From NCBI GenBank assembly GCA_902806405.1, contig CADCWL010000023.1, forward strand, positions 1 to 43,680: 43,680 bases of DNA, read 5' to 3'. Position 1 is the stretch's first letter, and each line of letters begins with the position of its first letter. Made by a program: the position numbers and the translations under genes. Below are positions 17,659 to 26,115 of this stretch, one piece after another. The notes beneath the pieces were generated by a model, which did not search any database, was not told the DNA's origin, and worked only from the letters and a program-made list of their open reading frames with translations. This DNA comes from an uncultured Thermomicrobiales bacterium (lineage in GTDB: Bacteria > Chloroflexota > Chloroflexia > Thermomicrobiales > UBA6265).

Positions 17659-19773
17659 GTGAGCACGAGCGCCGAGCGCCCCCCCTGGATCGACGACCGC
17701 CTCCGCCACCTGCCGCGCCGGCCGTGGCGCAAGATCCATCTCGACTTCCACAACAGCCAGCACATCCCGGAGATCGGCGCCGGCTTCGACGCCGAGGAGT
17801 TCGGCGACCGCCTCCAAGCCGCCCACGTCGACTCGATCGTCCTCTTCGCCAAGGACATGCACGGCTACTTCTACTACCCGAGCGCGTTCGGCCCGGTCCA
17901 CCGCGGCCTCGGGTTCGACCTGCTCGGTGCCCAGGTCGCCGCCTGCCGCGAGCGCGGCATCGCCGTCTACGCCTACTACTGCACCACCTGGGACAACCAC
18001 CTGGCCGAGCGCCACCCGGAGTGGCTGGTCTGGAAGCGCGACCGCACCACCTACCTCCCGACGTTCGACGAGACGCCGGGCTGGACGGCGCTCTGCCTCT
18101 CGAACGACGACTTTGTCGACCTGGTCCTCGACCACTCGCGCGAGATCCTGGAGCGCTACGAGCTGGACGGCATCTGGTACGACATGCCTTTGCCGATCGG
18201 CGGCGAGTGCTTCTGCCGGAACTGCCTCGCCGCGCTCCGCGGCGCCGGCCAAGACCCGTTCTCGGTCCCGGTCCAGCGCCGCCACAAGCAGGAGCTCCTC
18301 CTTGGGTTCCTCCGGCGCGCCCACGCCCTCGCCCAGGAGATCCGCCCCGGCTGCCAGGTCGACCACAACAACCAGACCCGGCTCGGCTTGGGCGAGCGTG
18401 CCCCCTTCATGGACAACATCGACATCGAGGCGCTGCCGACCGCCTTCTGGGGCTACTTCTACTTCCCGACGACCGTCCGCTACGCCCGCACCTTCGGCCG
18501 CAGCGTCTACGGCATGAGCGGCCGCTTCCACCGCTCCTGGGCCGACTTCGGCGGCCTCAAGCACCCGAACCAGCTCCGCACCGAGCTGGCCGGCATCGTC
18601 GCCCAGGGCGCCCGCTGCGACCTCGGCGACCAGCCCCCGCCCTCCGGCCGCCTCGACCCGGCGGTCTACGACACGATCGGCGCCTGCTACGCCGAGATCG
18701 CGCGCCTCGAACCCTTCCTGGAGGGCGCCGTCCCCGTCACCGAAGCGGCGATCGTCGTTGGCGGCGACCCACTCGACAACCTCGCCGACGCGCGGGCGAC
18801 GACCGACCCGGTGCCCGCCATTGGCGACGCCACGGGGCGGCGCTGGGCCGACAGCGTCTACGGCCTGACCAAGCTCCTGATGGAGGCGCACGTCCAGTTC
18901 GACATCGTCGAGCCGGACGCCGACCTGACCCGCTACCGGCTTCTGGTATTGGCCGAGAACCTGCCCGTCGACGCGGCGCTCGCCGATCGCCTCCGCTCCT
19001 TCGCGCGCGACGGAGGCGCGATCCTCGCCGGCGCCGACGCCCTCCGGCTCCAGGGCGGCGACGCGATCTGGGCCGACGAGCTGGGGCTCGCCTACCGCGG
19101 CGAGTCCCCCTTCGCCCCCGCCTACCTGAAGTTCGCCCCGGACGCCGCGGGCCCACTCCTCTTCGCCGACCTGCCCGACTACGAGTACGCCCTCTACGAG
19201 GGCGCCGCCCGCTGGTCGGCCTCCGACCCGACCGTCGTCCTCGCCCACCTCGGCGAACCCCTCTTCCAGCGCGGGCCGGCCCACTACACCAGCCACGCCC
19301 AATCGCCGTTCGACCACCTGACCGACCACGCCGCGATCGCGCTGCGCGGCCGCACGGCGGCGACCGCCTTCCCGATCGGCTCCAGCTACTTCCGCAACGG
19401 CTACTGGATCTACCGGGACGTCTTCCGTCGCCTCCTCCGTGCCGTCCTCCCCCACCCCCTCGTCGAGACCGACGCCCCGCCGAGCACCGAGGTGACGCTG
19501 ACGCACCAGGCTGCGACCGCCGACCGGCCGGAGCGGTGGCTGGTCCACGCCGTCAACTTCTCGCCGAGCCGCCGCGCCCCCGACCACTGCGAGTACCTCG
19601 AGGACCCGATCCCGCTCCGCGACGTCCGCGTCGCCCTCCGCGTCGACGGCCCGATCGGCCGCGCCTCCCTCGCGGCGGACGGCACCGCGCTCCCCCTCCG
19701 CGCCGTCGACGGCGGGTGGGAGGTCACCGTCCCCCGGATCGAGTTCGGCGCCATCGTCGCCTTCGAGCGCTGA
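17659..19773 (+). CDS. Putative glycoside hydrolase, GHL6 type (paralogue of 1569-3584)
   Basis: A 704-residue protein starting at GTG 17659 (VSTSAERPPWID) with AAGGAG upstream; the earlier ATG in the track gives junk. It shares the layout of the GHL6 protein at 1569-3584: KIHLDFHNSQHIPEIGAGFD, AHVDSIVLFAKDMHGYFYYPS, GLGFDLLGAQVAACRERGI, HPEWLVWKRD, LDGIWYDMPLPIGGECFCRNC, and a GATase-like C-terminal domain (LLVLAENLPVDAALADRL, GGAILAGADALRL). The Asp in DGIWYDM is a likely catalytic-site residue. No signal peptide. It ends the CoA-transferase/GH95 operon. The two GHL6 proteins differ enough to have distinct linkage preferences. Confidence 0.85.
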   Translation: MSTSAERPPWIDDRLRHLPRRPWRKIHLDFHNSQHIPEIGAGFDAEEFGDRLQAAHVDSIVLFAKDMHGYFYYPSAFGPVHRGLGFDLLGAQVAACRERGIAVYAYYCTTWDNHLAERHPEWLVWKRDRTTYLPTFDETPGWTALCLSNDDFVDLVLDHSREILERYELDGIWYDMPLPIGGECFCRNCLAALRGAGQDPFSVPVQRRHKQELLLGFLRRAHALAQEIRPGCQVDHNNQTRLGLGERAPFMDNIDIEALPTAFWGYFYFPTTVRYARTFGRSVYGMSGRFHRSWADFGGLKHPNQLRTELAGIVAQGARCDLGDQPPPSGRLDPAVYDTIGACYAEIARLEPFLEGAVPVTEAAIVVGGDPLDNLADARATTDPVPAIGDATGRRWADSVYGLTKLLMEAHVQFDIVEPDADLTRYRLLVLAENLPVDAALADRLRSFARDGGAILAGADALRLQGGDAIWADELGLAYRGESPFAPAYLKFAPDAAGPLLFADLPDYEYALYEGAARWSASDPTVVLAHLGEPLFQRGPAHYTSHAQSPFDHLTDHAAIALRGRTAATAFPIGSSYFRNGYWIYRDVFRRLLRAVLPHPLVETDAPPSTEVTLTHQAATADRPERWLVHAVNFSPSRRAPDHCEYLEDPIPLRDVRVALRVDGPIGRASLAADGTALPLRAVDGGWEVTVPRIEFGAIVAFER

Positions 19774-19818
19774 CGTCCGGCCAACCGCCGACTCGGTCAC
19801 GCCGCCGGTGACTCCGTC

Positions 19819-19864
19819 TTGACATTCTTCCCCCTGTCCGAGGAGATTGTCGACGATCCACAAT
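19819..19864 (+). promoter_or_regulatory. Promoter with GntR-type inverted repeat over the -10 region
   Basis: TTGACA at 19819-19824 is a perfect -35 box; a weak AT-richer -10 lies about 17 bp on. ATTGT (19846-19850), nine bases, ACAAT (19860-19864) is an inverted repeat in the style of FadR/FCD-type GntR operators (TTGT...ACAA). Its position over the -10/start suggests autorepression of the GntR gene that follows. The repeat also covers the ATG at 19863 used in the ORF track. Confidence 0.5.
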
Positions 19865-19973
19865 GATCGCCTCGACGCCGGATGGGCTGGGCCCGCGTCC
19901 CCCGGTCGGTCGGGGGCCGAGGGGCGGCGCCGAGAGCGCGTCGACCCCGCGTCGGAACGAGGTGGTCTCACCG

Positions 19974-20684
19974 GTGACTGAGCTCGCGCCACCGCTGACG
20001 TTGCCGGAGAACCGGGCGCTGGCGGTCGACATCGCCGGCCGGCTCCGCGCCGCCATCCTCGCCGGCCACTTCGGCCCCGGCGAGCCGCTGCGGGAGGAGC
20101 CGATCGCCCGCTCGATGGGGGTGAGCCGCGGCCCCGTCCGCCAGGCGTTCCTCCGGCTGGCGCAGGAGGGACTGGTCGTCAACCGCCGCAACCGGGGAGC
20201 CGTCGTCGCGCGGCTCGCGGCCCAGGATCTGGAGGAGGTCTACACCCTCCGCGTCGCGATCGAGCGGCTGGCGGTGCAGCGCGCCGTCCGCCTCGTCACC
20301 GACGCCCACCTCGGCGACCTCCAAGCCGCCGTCGAGACGATGGCCGCCGCCGCCGCCCGCGGCATCACCGAGCAGGAGGCCGCCGAGCTCGACATGGGTT
20401 TCCACGACATCCTCTACGCGGCGAGCAACCACCGCCGTCTCGGCGAGGCCTGGGCCAACCTCCGCCCCCAGATCCACATCCTGCTGCTCAACCGCAACGT
20501 CGCCGACGCCGATTTCCGCGACTACCTGGTCAAGGGGCACCAGTGGATCGTCGACGCCCTCCGCGACCGCGACGAGGCGCGCGCCGTCGCCACGATCGAG
20601 GATCACCTGCGCGGCTCCTACGATCGCGTCCTCGCCCGGTACGCGCTCCAAACGGGGCAGGCGGGAGCGGCCGGTGACGCCTGA
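19974..20684 (+). CDS. GntR-family regulator, FadR/FCD subfamily
   Basis: A 236-residue regulator. I prefer GTG 19974 (VTELAPPLTLPENRALAVDIAGRLRAAIL) because GAGGTGG lies upstream and the extra residues of the longer ORF (ATG 19863) are low-complexity and overlap the predicted operator; a leaderless start at 19863 cannot be excluded. The winged helix reads ILAGHFGPGEPLREEPIARSMGVSRGPVRQAFLRLAQEGLVVNRRNRGAVVA. The FCD effector domain follows, with metal-site residues in LDMGFHDILYAASNHRRL and IEDHLRGSYDRV. FCD regulators often sense sugar acids, which suits the lactonase and dehydratases downstream. Its end overlaps the start of the broken SDR by 11 nt. Confidence 0.9.
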   Translation: MTELAPPLTLPENRALAVDIAGRLRAAILAGHFGPGEPLREEPIARSMGVSRGPVRQAFLRLAQEGLVVNRRNRGAVVARLAAQDLEEVYTLRVAIERLAVQRAVRLVTDAHLGDLQAAVETMAAAAARGITEQEAAELDMGFHDILYAASNHRRLGEAWANLRPQIHILLLNRNVADADFRDYLVKGHQWIVDALRDRDEARAVATIEDHLRGSYDRVLARYALQTGQAGAAGDA

Positions 20685-20784
20685 CCTGTTCGGCCTCGGC
20701 GGGCGGGTTGCCGTCGTCACCGGCGCCGGGATCGGCCGGGCGATCGCGCTCGGGCTGGCCCGCCACGGCGCTGCCATGCTGGCC
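20674..20784 (+). pseudogene. N-terminal fragment of a short-chain dehydrogenase (SDR)
   Basis: From GTG 20674, overlapping the GntR stop, the frame reads VTPDLFGLGGRVAVVTGAGIGRAIALGLARHGAAM: the start of a classic SDR with its TGxxxGIG cofactor motif, here two residues short. After about 36 residues the homology stops and the frame enters E2-acyltransferase sequence. An SDR at this place, between a GntR regulator and a lactonase, would fit an L-fucose dehydrogenase. What remains cannot form an enzyme. Confidence 0.75.
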
Positions 20785-21937
20785 TGGATCGTGCCGCCTG
20801 GCGAGGCGGCCCCCGTCGCGGCCGGACACGACGCCGCGGCCGACGGGGATGCCGCCGCGACCGGGCGTGGGACGGTGGCGGCGACGGGTCGGACCGACCC
20901 GTCGCCGCCCGGTGCCGGTCCGCCGGTGCCGTTGGGCGACGCGCCGCCTCGGATCAGTCCCCGCGCCAGACGGGCGGCCGCGTCACTCGGGGTCGATTGG
21001 ACGCTCCTCGTCGGCAGCGGGGGCACCGGTCGCATCGTGGAGCGGGACGTCCGCGCCGCCGCCGGACCGCCCGCGATGGCCCCCCCACCACCGGCGCCGC
21101 GGGCCTCCCCCGTCGTGCGCCGGCTGGCCGAGGTGCGGGGCGTCGACCTCGGGCAGGTCGCGCCGGGCGGTCCCGCCGGCCGGGTCACCCTGGCGACGTC
21201 CGGGCCGCGGCGGCGCCGGAGCCACAACCCGAAAGGGCGAGCGAGCCGACGGAGTGGAGCCCGATCCGTCGCCTGACCGCCCAACGGCTCGCCGAGAGCG
21301 CTCGCACCGTCGCCCCGGTGACGCTGACCACCGAGGCCGTCGCCGACGAGCTCGCGGTCATCCGCGGCCACCTCAAGGCCGAGCTGGCGGGAAGCGGGGA
21401 GCCGACCCCTCCTTCGGTGATCTGCTGGTCAAACTCGTCGCGTTGGCGCTCGTCGAGCATCGGGACTTGAACGCCTCGCTCGTCGGTGACCGGATCGTGT
21501 ACCACGACGCCGTCCACGTCGCGGTCGCCGTCGACACCGAGCGGGGGTTGCTGGCCCCCGTCGTCCGCGACGCGCACCGCAAGTCCCTCCACCAGATCGC
21601 GGCCGAGTCCGCCGGCTTGATCGCGCGGGCGCGGGCCGGAACCGCGTCGCCGAACGACCTGGGCGGCGGCACGTTCACCGTCTCCAACCTCGGGATGTAC
21701 GACATCGACGCCTTCACGCCGATCGTCAACCTGCCGGAGTGCGCGGTCCTCGGGCTCGGCAGGGTCGTGCCACGGCCGGTCGTAGTCGACGAAGAGACGG
21801 ACACGATCGCGGTCCGCCGGATGCTGTCGCTCAGTCTCAGCTTCGACCACCGCGTCGTCGACGGCGCGCCGGCCGCCCGTTTCCTGCAGCGGCTGAAGGG
21901 GATGGTCGAGCGGCCGTACGTCTGGCTCACCCGGTAG
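20785..21937 (+). pseudogene. Remnant of 2-oxo-acid dehydrogenase E2 (dihydrolipoamide acyltransferase)
   Basis: Three reading frames join to one E2 protein. Frame 1 holds two peripheral subunit-binding motifs (PPRISPRARRAAASLGVDWTLLVGSGGTGRIVERDV and SPVVRRLAEVRGVDLGQVAPGGPAGRVT). Near 21193 one base appears lost (CTGGCGACGTCC for CTGGCCGACGTCC), moving to EWSPIRRLTAQRLAESARTVAPVTLTTEA. Near 21400 a second shift leads to FGDLLVKLVALALVEHRDLNASL through to SFDHRVVDGAPAARFLQRLK, which still has the catalytic His/Asp strip. The lipoyl domain is absent, replaced by the SDR stub. Clearly non-functional unless the shifts are assembly errors; even then the lipoyl domain is missing. Confidence 0.85.
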
Positions 21938-22023
21938 GGGTCCAACCGGGAAGGGCACCGGAGGCGACCATCGCCCCGATCGCGCCTCCCTCCTCCGTCG
22001 GGCCGTGGTCGCTGTCCGTCGGC

Positions 22024-22029
22024 TAGAAT
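22024..22029 (+). promoter_or_regulatory. Candidate -10 box before the amidohydrolase gene
   Basis: TAGAAT stands out in GC-rich DNA 60 bp before the GTG start at 22090. No matching -35 box is visible. It could drive the amidohydrolase independently of the wrecked genes upstream. Confidence 0.3.
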
Positions 22030-22089
22030 CGGCCCGTCACTCGGCCGCGCTGCGCCGAGATCGTGCGGCGCAGAGATGGAGCTACCCGC

Positions 22090-22962
22090 GTGCCCGACTT
22101 CCCCCTCGTCGACTCCCACGTCCACCTCTGGAATCCGGCGCGGGAGCGGATCCCCTGGCTCGACGACCTCCCCGCTCTGAACCGCCCCTTCGGCCCGGCC
22201 GAGTTCCGGGAGCAGACCGACGGCGTCGCGATCGAGGCGTTCGTCTACGTCGAGATCGACATCGCCCCCGCCTACGCCCTGGCCGAGGCGTGGGAGGCGA
22301 CCGCCTACGCCGCCGCCGACCCCCGCCTCCAGGGGATCGTCGCCTCGGCGCCGCTCGAGGACGGCGAGCGGGTCCGCCCCTTCCTCGAGGCGCTGGCCGA
22401 GGTCGCCGGGCCGCGCCTGAAGGGGGTGCGGCGCCTCCTCCAGGGCGAGCCCGACCCCGCCTTCGGCCTGCGGCCGGACTTCGTCCGCGGGGTCGCGCTG
22501 CTCGCCGAGTTCGGCCTCTCGTTCGACCTCGGCGTCGTCCACCGCCAACTGCCGACGACCGTCGAGCTGGCCCGCCGCCTCCCCGAGGTGAGTTTCGTCC
22601 TCGACCACCTCGGCAAGCCGGACGTCAAGGGCGGCCTGCTCGACCCCTGGCGCGAGCACGTCGCCGCGCTCGCCGCCCTCCCGAACGTCGCCTGCAAGGT
22701 CAGCGGCCTGGTGACCGAGGCCGACCACGCCACCTGGACCGCCGCCGACCTCGCCCCCTACGTCGCCCACGTCCTGGCGGCGTTCGGCGAGGATCGCGTC
22801 CTCTTCGGCTCCGACTGGCCGGTCGCCACCCAGGCCGCCGCCTACCCCCGCTGGGTTCGGACGCTCGACGCCCTCACCGCCGACCTCTCCGACGCCGCCC
22901 GCCGCAAGCTCTGGGCGGAGAACGCCCGCCGCCTCTACCGGCTCGGCCCGAGCGCCGCCTGA
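22090..22962 (+). CDS. Amidohydrolase-2 family lactonase, L-fuconolactonase-like
   Basis: A 290-residue metal-dependent hydrolase (TIM barrel). GTG 22090 has GGAG upstream; the track ORF starts 27 bases earlier without a ribosome site. Motifs are [19 protein letters not shown] at the N-terminus (metal-binding HxH), [12 protein letters not shown] near residue 175 and [12 protein letters not shown] near 240, as in the COG3618 family that includes L-fuconolactonase and L-rhamnono-lactonase. It would open a sugar-acid lactone made by a dehydrogenase. It lies after the GntR/SDR genes and before two sugar-acid dehydratases, which supports an L-fucose oxidation route. The specific lactone is inferred. 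Confidence 0.85.
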   Translation: MPDFPLVDSHVHLWNPARERIPWLDDLPALNRPFGPAEFREQTDGVAIEAFVYVEIDIAPAYALAEAWEATAYAAADPRLQGIVASAPLEDGERVRPFLEALAEVAGPRLKGVRRLLQGEPDPAFGLRPDFVRGVALLAEFGLSFDLGVVHRQLPTTVELARRLPEVSFVLDHLGKPDVKGGLLDPWREHVAALAALPNVACKVSGLVTEADHATWTAADLAPYVAHVLAAFGEDRVLFGSDWPVATQAAAYPRWVRTLDALTADLSDAARRKLWAENARRLYRLGPSAA

Positions 22963-23783
22963 CCGGCCTTGCCCGAACGAGGCGCCCCGGGGGCTCGGGC
23001 GGCCGCCAGGGCGGCCGTGTCGTCGATCAACCCGACCAGCGTCGCCCGCTGCGCCTCGTACGACCGCTCGCCGCCGGGGGCCAACGCCGCCCGGACGCGC
23101 TCTTCGAACGCGGGGGGCTTGAGCGGGCACCGCGCGGCGAAGCGGAGCGCGTCCCCGTCCCCCGGGAAATAGACCCCGTTCAGGGCGAAGACGACCTGGA
23201 GCAGGTCGTGGACGAGCCGGGCGGCGATCCCCGCCAGGAAGACGACGTCCCCGCGCCCGACCTTGTTGCGGTAGTGGTAGTCGTCCCGCCAGTAGGCGAG
23301 CGACGCCAGGTGGCGGTCGAGCACGGCCCGCCCGAGCACCTCGGGGTAGACCCGCAGGCGGTCGTGCCACCCCGCGATGACGCCAGACGGGTCCTCGACA
23401 ACCCGCTGGTTGGCGAGGTCCGGCAGGAGGTGGTAGCCCCAGACCGTCCAGACCAGCGGCGTAGGGGTGCCGCCCCCGGCGAGCCACCGGTCCAGCTCCC
23501 GCTCCACGTCGTCGATGCGGCGCACCCAGCAGCCGTCGATCTCCAGGCCCCGCGCCCGCGACACCGCCACCACCCCGGCAAAGGCGGCGGCGGCGGCCCG
23601 CCGCTCCGGCGTGTCCCGGCTCTCCTCGTCGCAGAAAAGCCGAAAGTCGACGTCGGAATGGCGGTCTGCGATCCCCTTCCCGCGCGAGCCGCCGATCGAG
23701 ATCGCGCACCGCCCGGCGGCGAGCCCCCGAAGTGGGGGAACGGCCTCGGCGATGACCCGGGCGACGGCCTCGTCGTCGGTCAC
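22935..23783 (-). CDS. Nucleotidyltransferase-domain protein (DUF4037-like)
   Basis: A 282-residue protein from GTG 23783 with AAGGAG upstream. [27 protein letters not shown] is the polymerase-beta-type nucleotidyltransferase motif (GGSxxxxxxxSDxD), and the later stretch [49 protein letters not shown] matches the C-terminal helical region of DUF4037-type proteins. The substrate is unknown; relatives include antibiotic-modifying and MNT-type enzymes. The gene is convergent with the lactonase gene and their coding ends overlap by 28 bp. It has no obvious link to sugar use. Confidence 0.88.
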   Translation of the reverse strand: MTDDEAVARVIAEAVPPLRGLAAGRCAISIGGSRGKGIADRHSDVDFRLFCDEESRDTPERRAAAAAFAGVVAVSRARGLEIDGCWVRRIDDVERELDRWLAGGGTPTPLVWTVWGYHLLPDLANQRVVEDPSGVIAGWHDRLRVYPEVLGRAVLDRHLASLAYWRDDYHYRNKVGRGDVVFLAGIAARLVHDLLQVVFALNGVYFPGDGDALRFAARCPLKPPAFEERVRAALAPGGERSYEAQRATLVGLIDDTAALAAARAPGAPRSGKAGQAALGPSR

Positions 23784-23974
23784 GGTCGGCTCCTTCCTGA
23801 GGCCCCACCGGCGCCAGCCCGCCGCGCCGGGCACGAGCGACCCGCCAGGCATTCTACGTCCACCCGCCGCGGCCTGCCCCCCTCCCCCGCGCCCGGTCGA
23901 CGGCCACCCCCTCGGCCGAGGTACGATTGCGGCGGTCCTTCGGACCCGGGCGACGAAGCGAGGAGGAGACCTCG

Positions 23975-24403
23975 ATGCCGGCGAAGCTTTCCCGCCGCGA
24001 CACGCTCAAGCTGATCGGGGCCGGTGCCGCGGGCGCGGCGGTGGCCGGCGCCCAGCGGGGGCGCGGCGCCAGGGCCGCCTCCGCGATGGACCCGGCGGCG
24101 CCATCGTCGCGCCGGGCGGGGGCATGCCGGTACACCGCAGGGCGACGGTGGGCTTCGACCGGGAGCCGCTGGTCTGCGGGGCAGAGCGGACGGCGATGGC
24201 AGCGGACGCGCAGCGCTGGGGCGCGACGCCGTGTTGGTGCGGCGGGCGGGCGCGTCATCGCCGCGGGCCGACCGCCCGTCCAGGCCCCATTGATCGCGAC
24301 CGACCGCGGAGGCGGCACGTCATTGATCCGGCCTTCGCCCACGCCGCGGGCTTCCCGCTCGATGGACAACCCATTGGGAAACTGATTGAACGTCTGCATT
24401 CGC
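23975..24403 (+). pseudogene. Remnant of a Tat-exported protein
   Basis: ATG 23975, after AGGAGGAG, encodes a clean Tat leader: MPAKLSRRDTLKLIGAGAAGAAVAGAQRG...AASA. Within a few residues the frame turns into arginine/serine-rich noise. In another frame protein-like sequence continues: GGAIVAPGGGMPVHRRATVGFDREPLVCGAERTAMAADAQRWGA, and later HVIDPAFAHAAGFPLDGQPIGKLIERL. That late stretch faintly recalls the end of RlpA/double-psi barrel domains, but this is a weak impression. A frameshift just after the leader, plus further decay, is the simplest reading. A strong hairpin follows at 24422. Confidence 0.6.
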
Positions 24404-24421
24404 TTAACATCTTGTCCGCCA

Positions 24422-24453
24422 AGGAGCCCGGCAACGACCGTTGCCGGGCTCCT
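24422..24453. terminator. Strong stem-loop terminator
   Basis: AGGAGCCCGGCAACG (24422-24436) and CGTTGCCGGGCTCCT (24439-24453) are perfect complements; 14 bp can pair around a GACC tetraloop. No T-tract follows on either strand, so intrinsic termination may be inefficient. It closes the decayed Tat-protein gene. Confidence 0.65.
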
Positions 24454-24950
24454 CATCATGGAATGGGCCTCTGCGTCGGGGCGGGACGGTCCCGCTGCCC
24501 CACCCCCGTGCGCACGGGGAGACCGGGCAGGGGGCCGGGCAGCCCGCTGCCGGGCCGCCGCCCCCGAAGCCGGAGACGTCAAGGCGCACCCGGCCGGTCG
24601 GGCCGTCGCCGTCGCACGAAGGGTCACCCTCGCCGCAGATAGTATCTTTGGCGGAGCAGACCGGCACGCCGCCCACCGTCCCCGCACGGGAGCGGCTGCC
24701 GAAGCCGGCGCTGCGGCTGCCGCATGAACCCGGAGCGGCTTGAAGTCGGGCCGTCCGAGGCTGAATCCCCGGGCTGAAACCACGAAGCCGGCTGACGCCG
24801 GATGACGGAGACGGCATCGCCGACCCGTCCGCACCCGGTCAGGGGCTTCAAGCTGCGAGCCCGAAGCTCCAGCCCTGGGTCGTCTCATTGGAAAGCTGGC
24901 TCCAAGGGGCAAGGAACGGCATCGGTAGCGAGGAATCCCGGGGGAGTGCG
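24454..24950. repeat. Gene-free stretch with repeat-like sequence
   Basis: No convincing ORF. The part at about 24730-24880 (GAGGCTGAATCCCCGGGCTG, then GAAACCACGAAGCCGGCTGACGCCGG) has the wording of dispersed intergenic repeats I associate with Thermomicrobia-like genomes, including a small GCCGGC/GCCGG hairpin. The repeat nature cannot be confirmed from one copy. Confidence 0.35.
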
Positions 24951-26102
24951 GTGGCGAACCAGCGGAAGATCGCCGGCGTCCGCACCGTCGCGGTGGGGGC
25001 CGGCTGGCGCAACTACGTCTTCGTCCAGGTCGATACGAGCGACGGACTGACCGGGCTCGGCGAGGCCTCGCTCGGCGGCCAGACCCACGCCGTCCTCGGC
25101 GCCGTCCGGGACCTTGAGCCGTTGCTCCTCGGGGCCGACCCGTCGCGCATCGAGCACCTCTGGCAGCAGGCCTACCGCCACGCCTTCTGGCACGGCGGGC
25201 CGACCTTCCTTAGCGCGCTGGCCGGGGTCGAGGTCGCCCTCTGGGACATCCGGGGGCAGGCCCTCGGCGTCCCCATCCACAAGCTGCTCGGCGGCCCGGT
25301 GCGCGACCGCATCCGCGCCTACGCCAACGGCCCCCGTGGCGACACCCCGGAGGAGGTGGCCGGCTCCGCCGTCGACCTCGTCGGCCGCGGCTTCACCGCC
25401 TTGAAAATGGCCCCGTGGGAGGCCATGCCGATCCTCGCCAGCCGGGGGCGCATCGACGCCGGGATCGAGAAGGTGCGGGCGGTGCGGGAAGCGGTCGGGC
25501 CGGCGGTCGACCTCATGGTCGACGCCCACGGCCGGCTCTCGCCGCCGGTCGCCACGCGCGCCGCCAAAGCGTTGGCGCCGCTGGGGATCACGTTCCTCGA
25601 AGAGCCGACGCTGCCCGGTCACGCGCCGGCACTGGTCCGGGTCGCCCGCGAATCCCCGGTGCCGATCGCCGTGGGCGAGCGGCACTACACCCGCTGGGCC
25701 TTCGACGAGCTGCTGGCCTCGCGGACCATCGCCGTGCTCCAGCCGGACATCATCCAGAGCGGCGGCATCGCCGAGGCGCGCCGGGTCGCGGCGATGGCGG
25801 AAGCGCACTTCGTCGCCGTCGCGCCGCACAACCCGTGGAGCTGGGTGAACACCGTGGCCTCGCTGCACCTCGACGCGGCGCTCCCGAACTTCCTTATGCA
25901 GGAGGTCGTCACCGACCCGGAGCCGTGGAACGAGGCGGTCATCGCCGACCCGCCGCGGCTGGACGCCGAGGGCTTCTTCCCGGCGCCAACGGCGCCTGGG
26001 CTAGGCATTGCCCTTGACCCGCAGGCGGCCAAACGCTTCCCGCCGGTGACGGGAAGGCCGCCGGCGTTGTGGCACGACGACGGGTCGGTCGCCGACTGGT
26101 AG
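24951..26102 (+). CDS. Enolase-superfamily sugar-acid dehydratase (DgoD-like), copy 1
   Basis: A 383-residue protein of the mandelate racemase/muconate lactonising group. GTG 24951 has GGGGGAG upstream; the track start at 24888 lacks a ribosome site. Marks are DGLTGLGEASLGGQ, ALWDIRGQALGVPIHKLLGG, RAYANGPRG, ALKMAP, the metal ligands in VDAHGRL, LEEPTLPG and AVGERHYTRW, LQPDIIQSGGI and the base region APHNPWSW. ALKM and DxHGR resemble galactonate-dehydratase-type members. The reaction would be loss of water from an aldonate such as fuconate or galactonate to give a 2-keto-3-deoxy acid. Copy 2 follows after 13 bp, so both are co-transcribed. The substrate cannot be read from sequence. Confidence 0.88.
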   Translation: MANQRKIAGVRTVAVGAGWRNYVFVQVDTSDGLTGLGEASLGGQTHAVLGAVRDLEPLLLGADPSRIEHLWQQAYRHAFWHGGPTFLSALAGVEVALWDIRGQALGVPIHKLLGGPVRDRIRAYANGPRGDTPEEVAGSAVDLVGRGFTALKMAPWEAMPILASRGRIDAGIEKVRAVREAVGPAVDLMVDAHGRLSPPVATRAAKALAPLGITFLEEPTLPGHAPALVRVARESPVPIAVGERHYTRWAFDELLASRTIAVLQPDIIQSGGIAEARRVAAMAEAHFVAVAPHNPWSWVNTVASLHLDAALPNFLMQEVVTDPEPWNEAVIADPPRLDAEGFFPAPTAPGLGIALDPQAAKRFPPVTGRPPALWHDDGSVADW

Positions 26103-26115
26103 AGGAGCAGCCAAG

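Noticed and set aside
17569-19992. 807-residue minus-strand ORF
   Set aside because: Shadow of the second GHL6 gene; contains only Val/Gly/Glu-type antisense sequence.
21373-23808. 811-residue minus-strand ORF spanning lactonase and nucleotidyltransferase
   Set aside because: Out-of-frame with the true minus-strand nucleotidyltransferase and antisense to the lactonase; no motif.
24404-24817. 137-residue minus-strand ORF in the gap before the dehydratases
   Set aside because: Cys/Gly/Ser/Pro-rich translation of a hairpin and repeat region; not protein-like.
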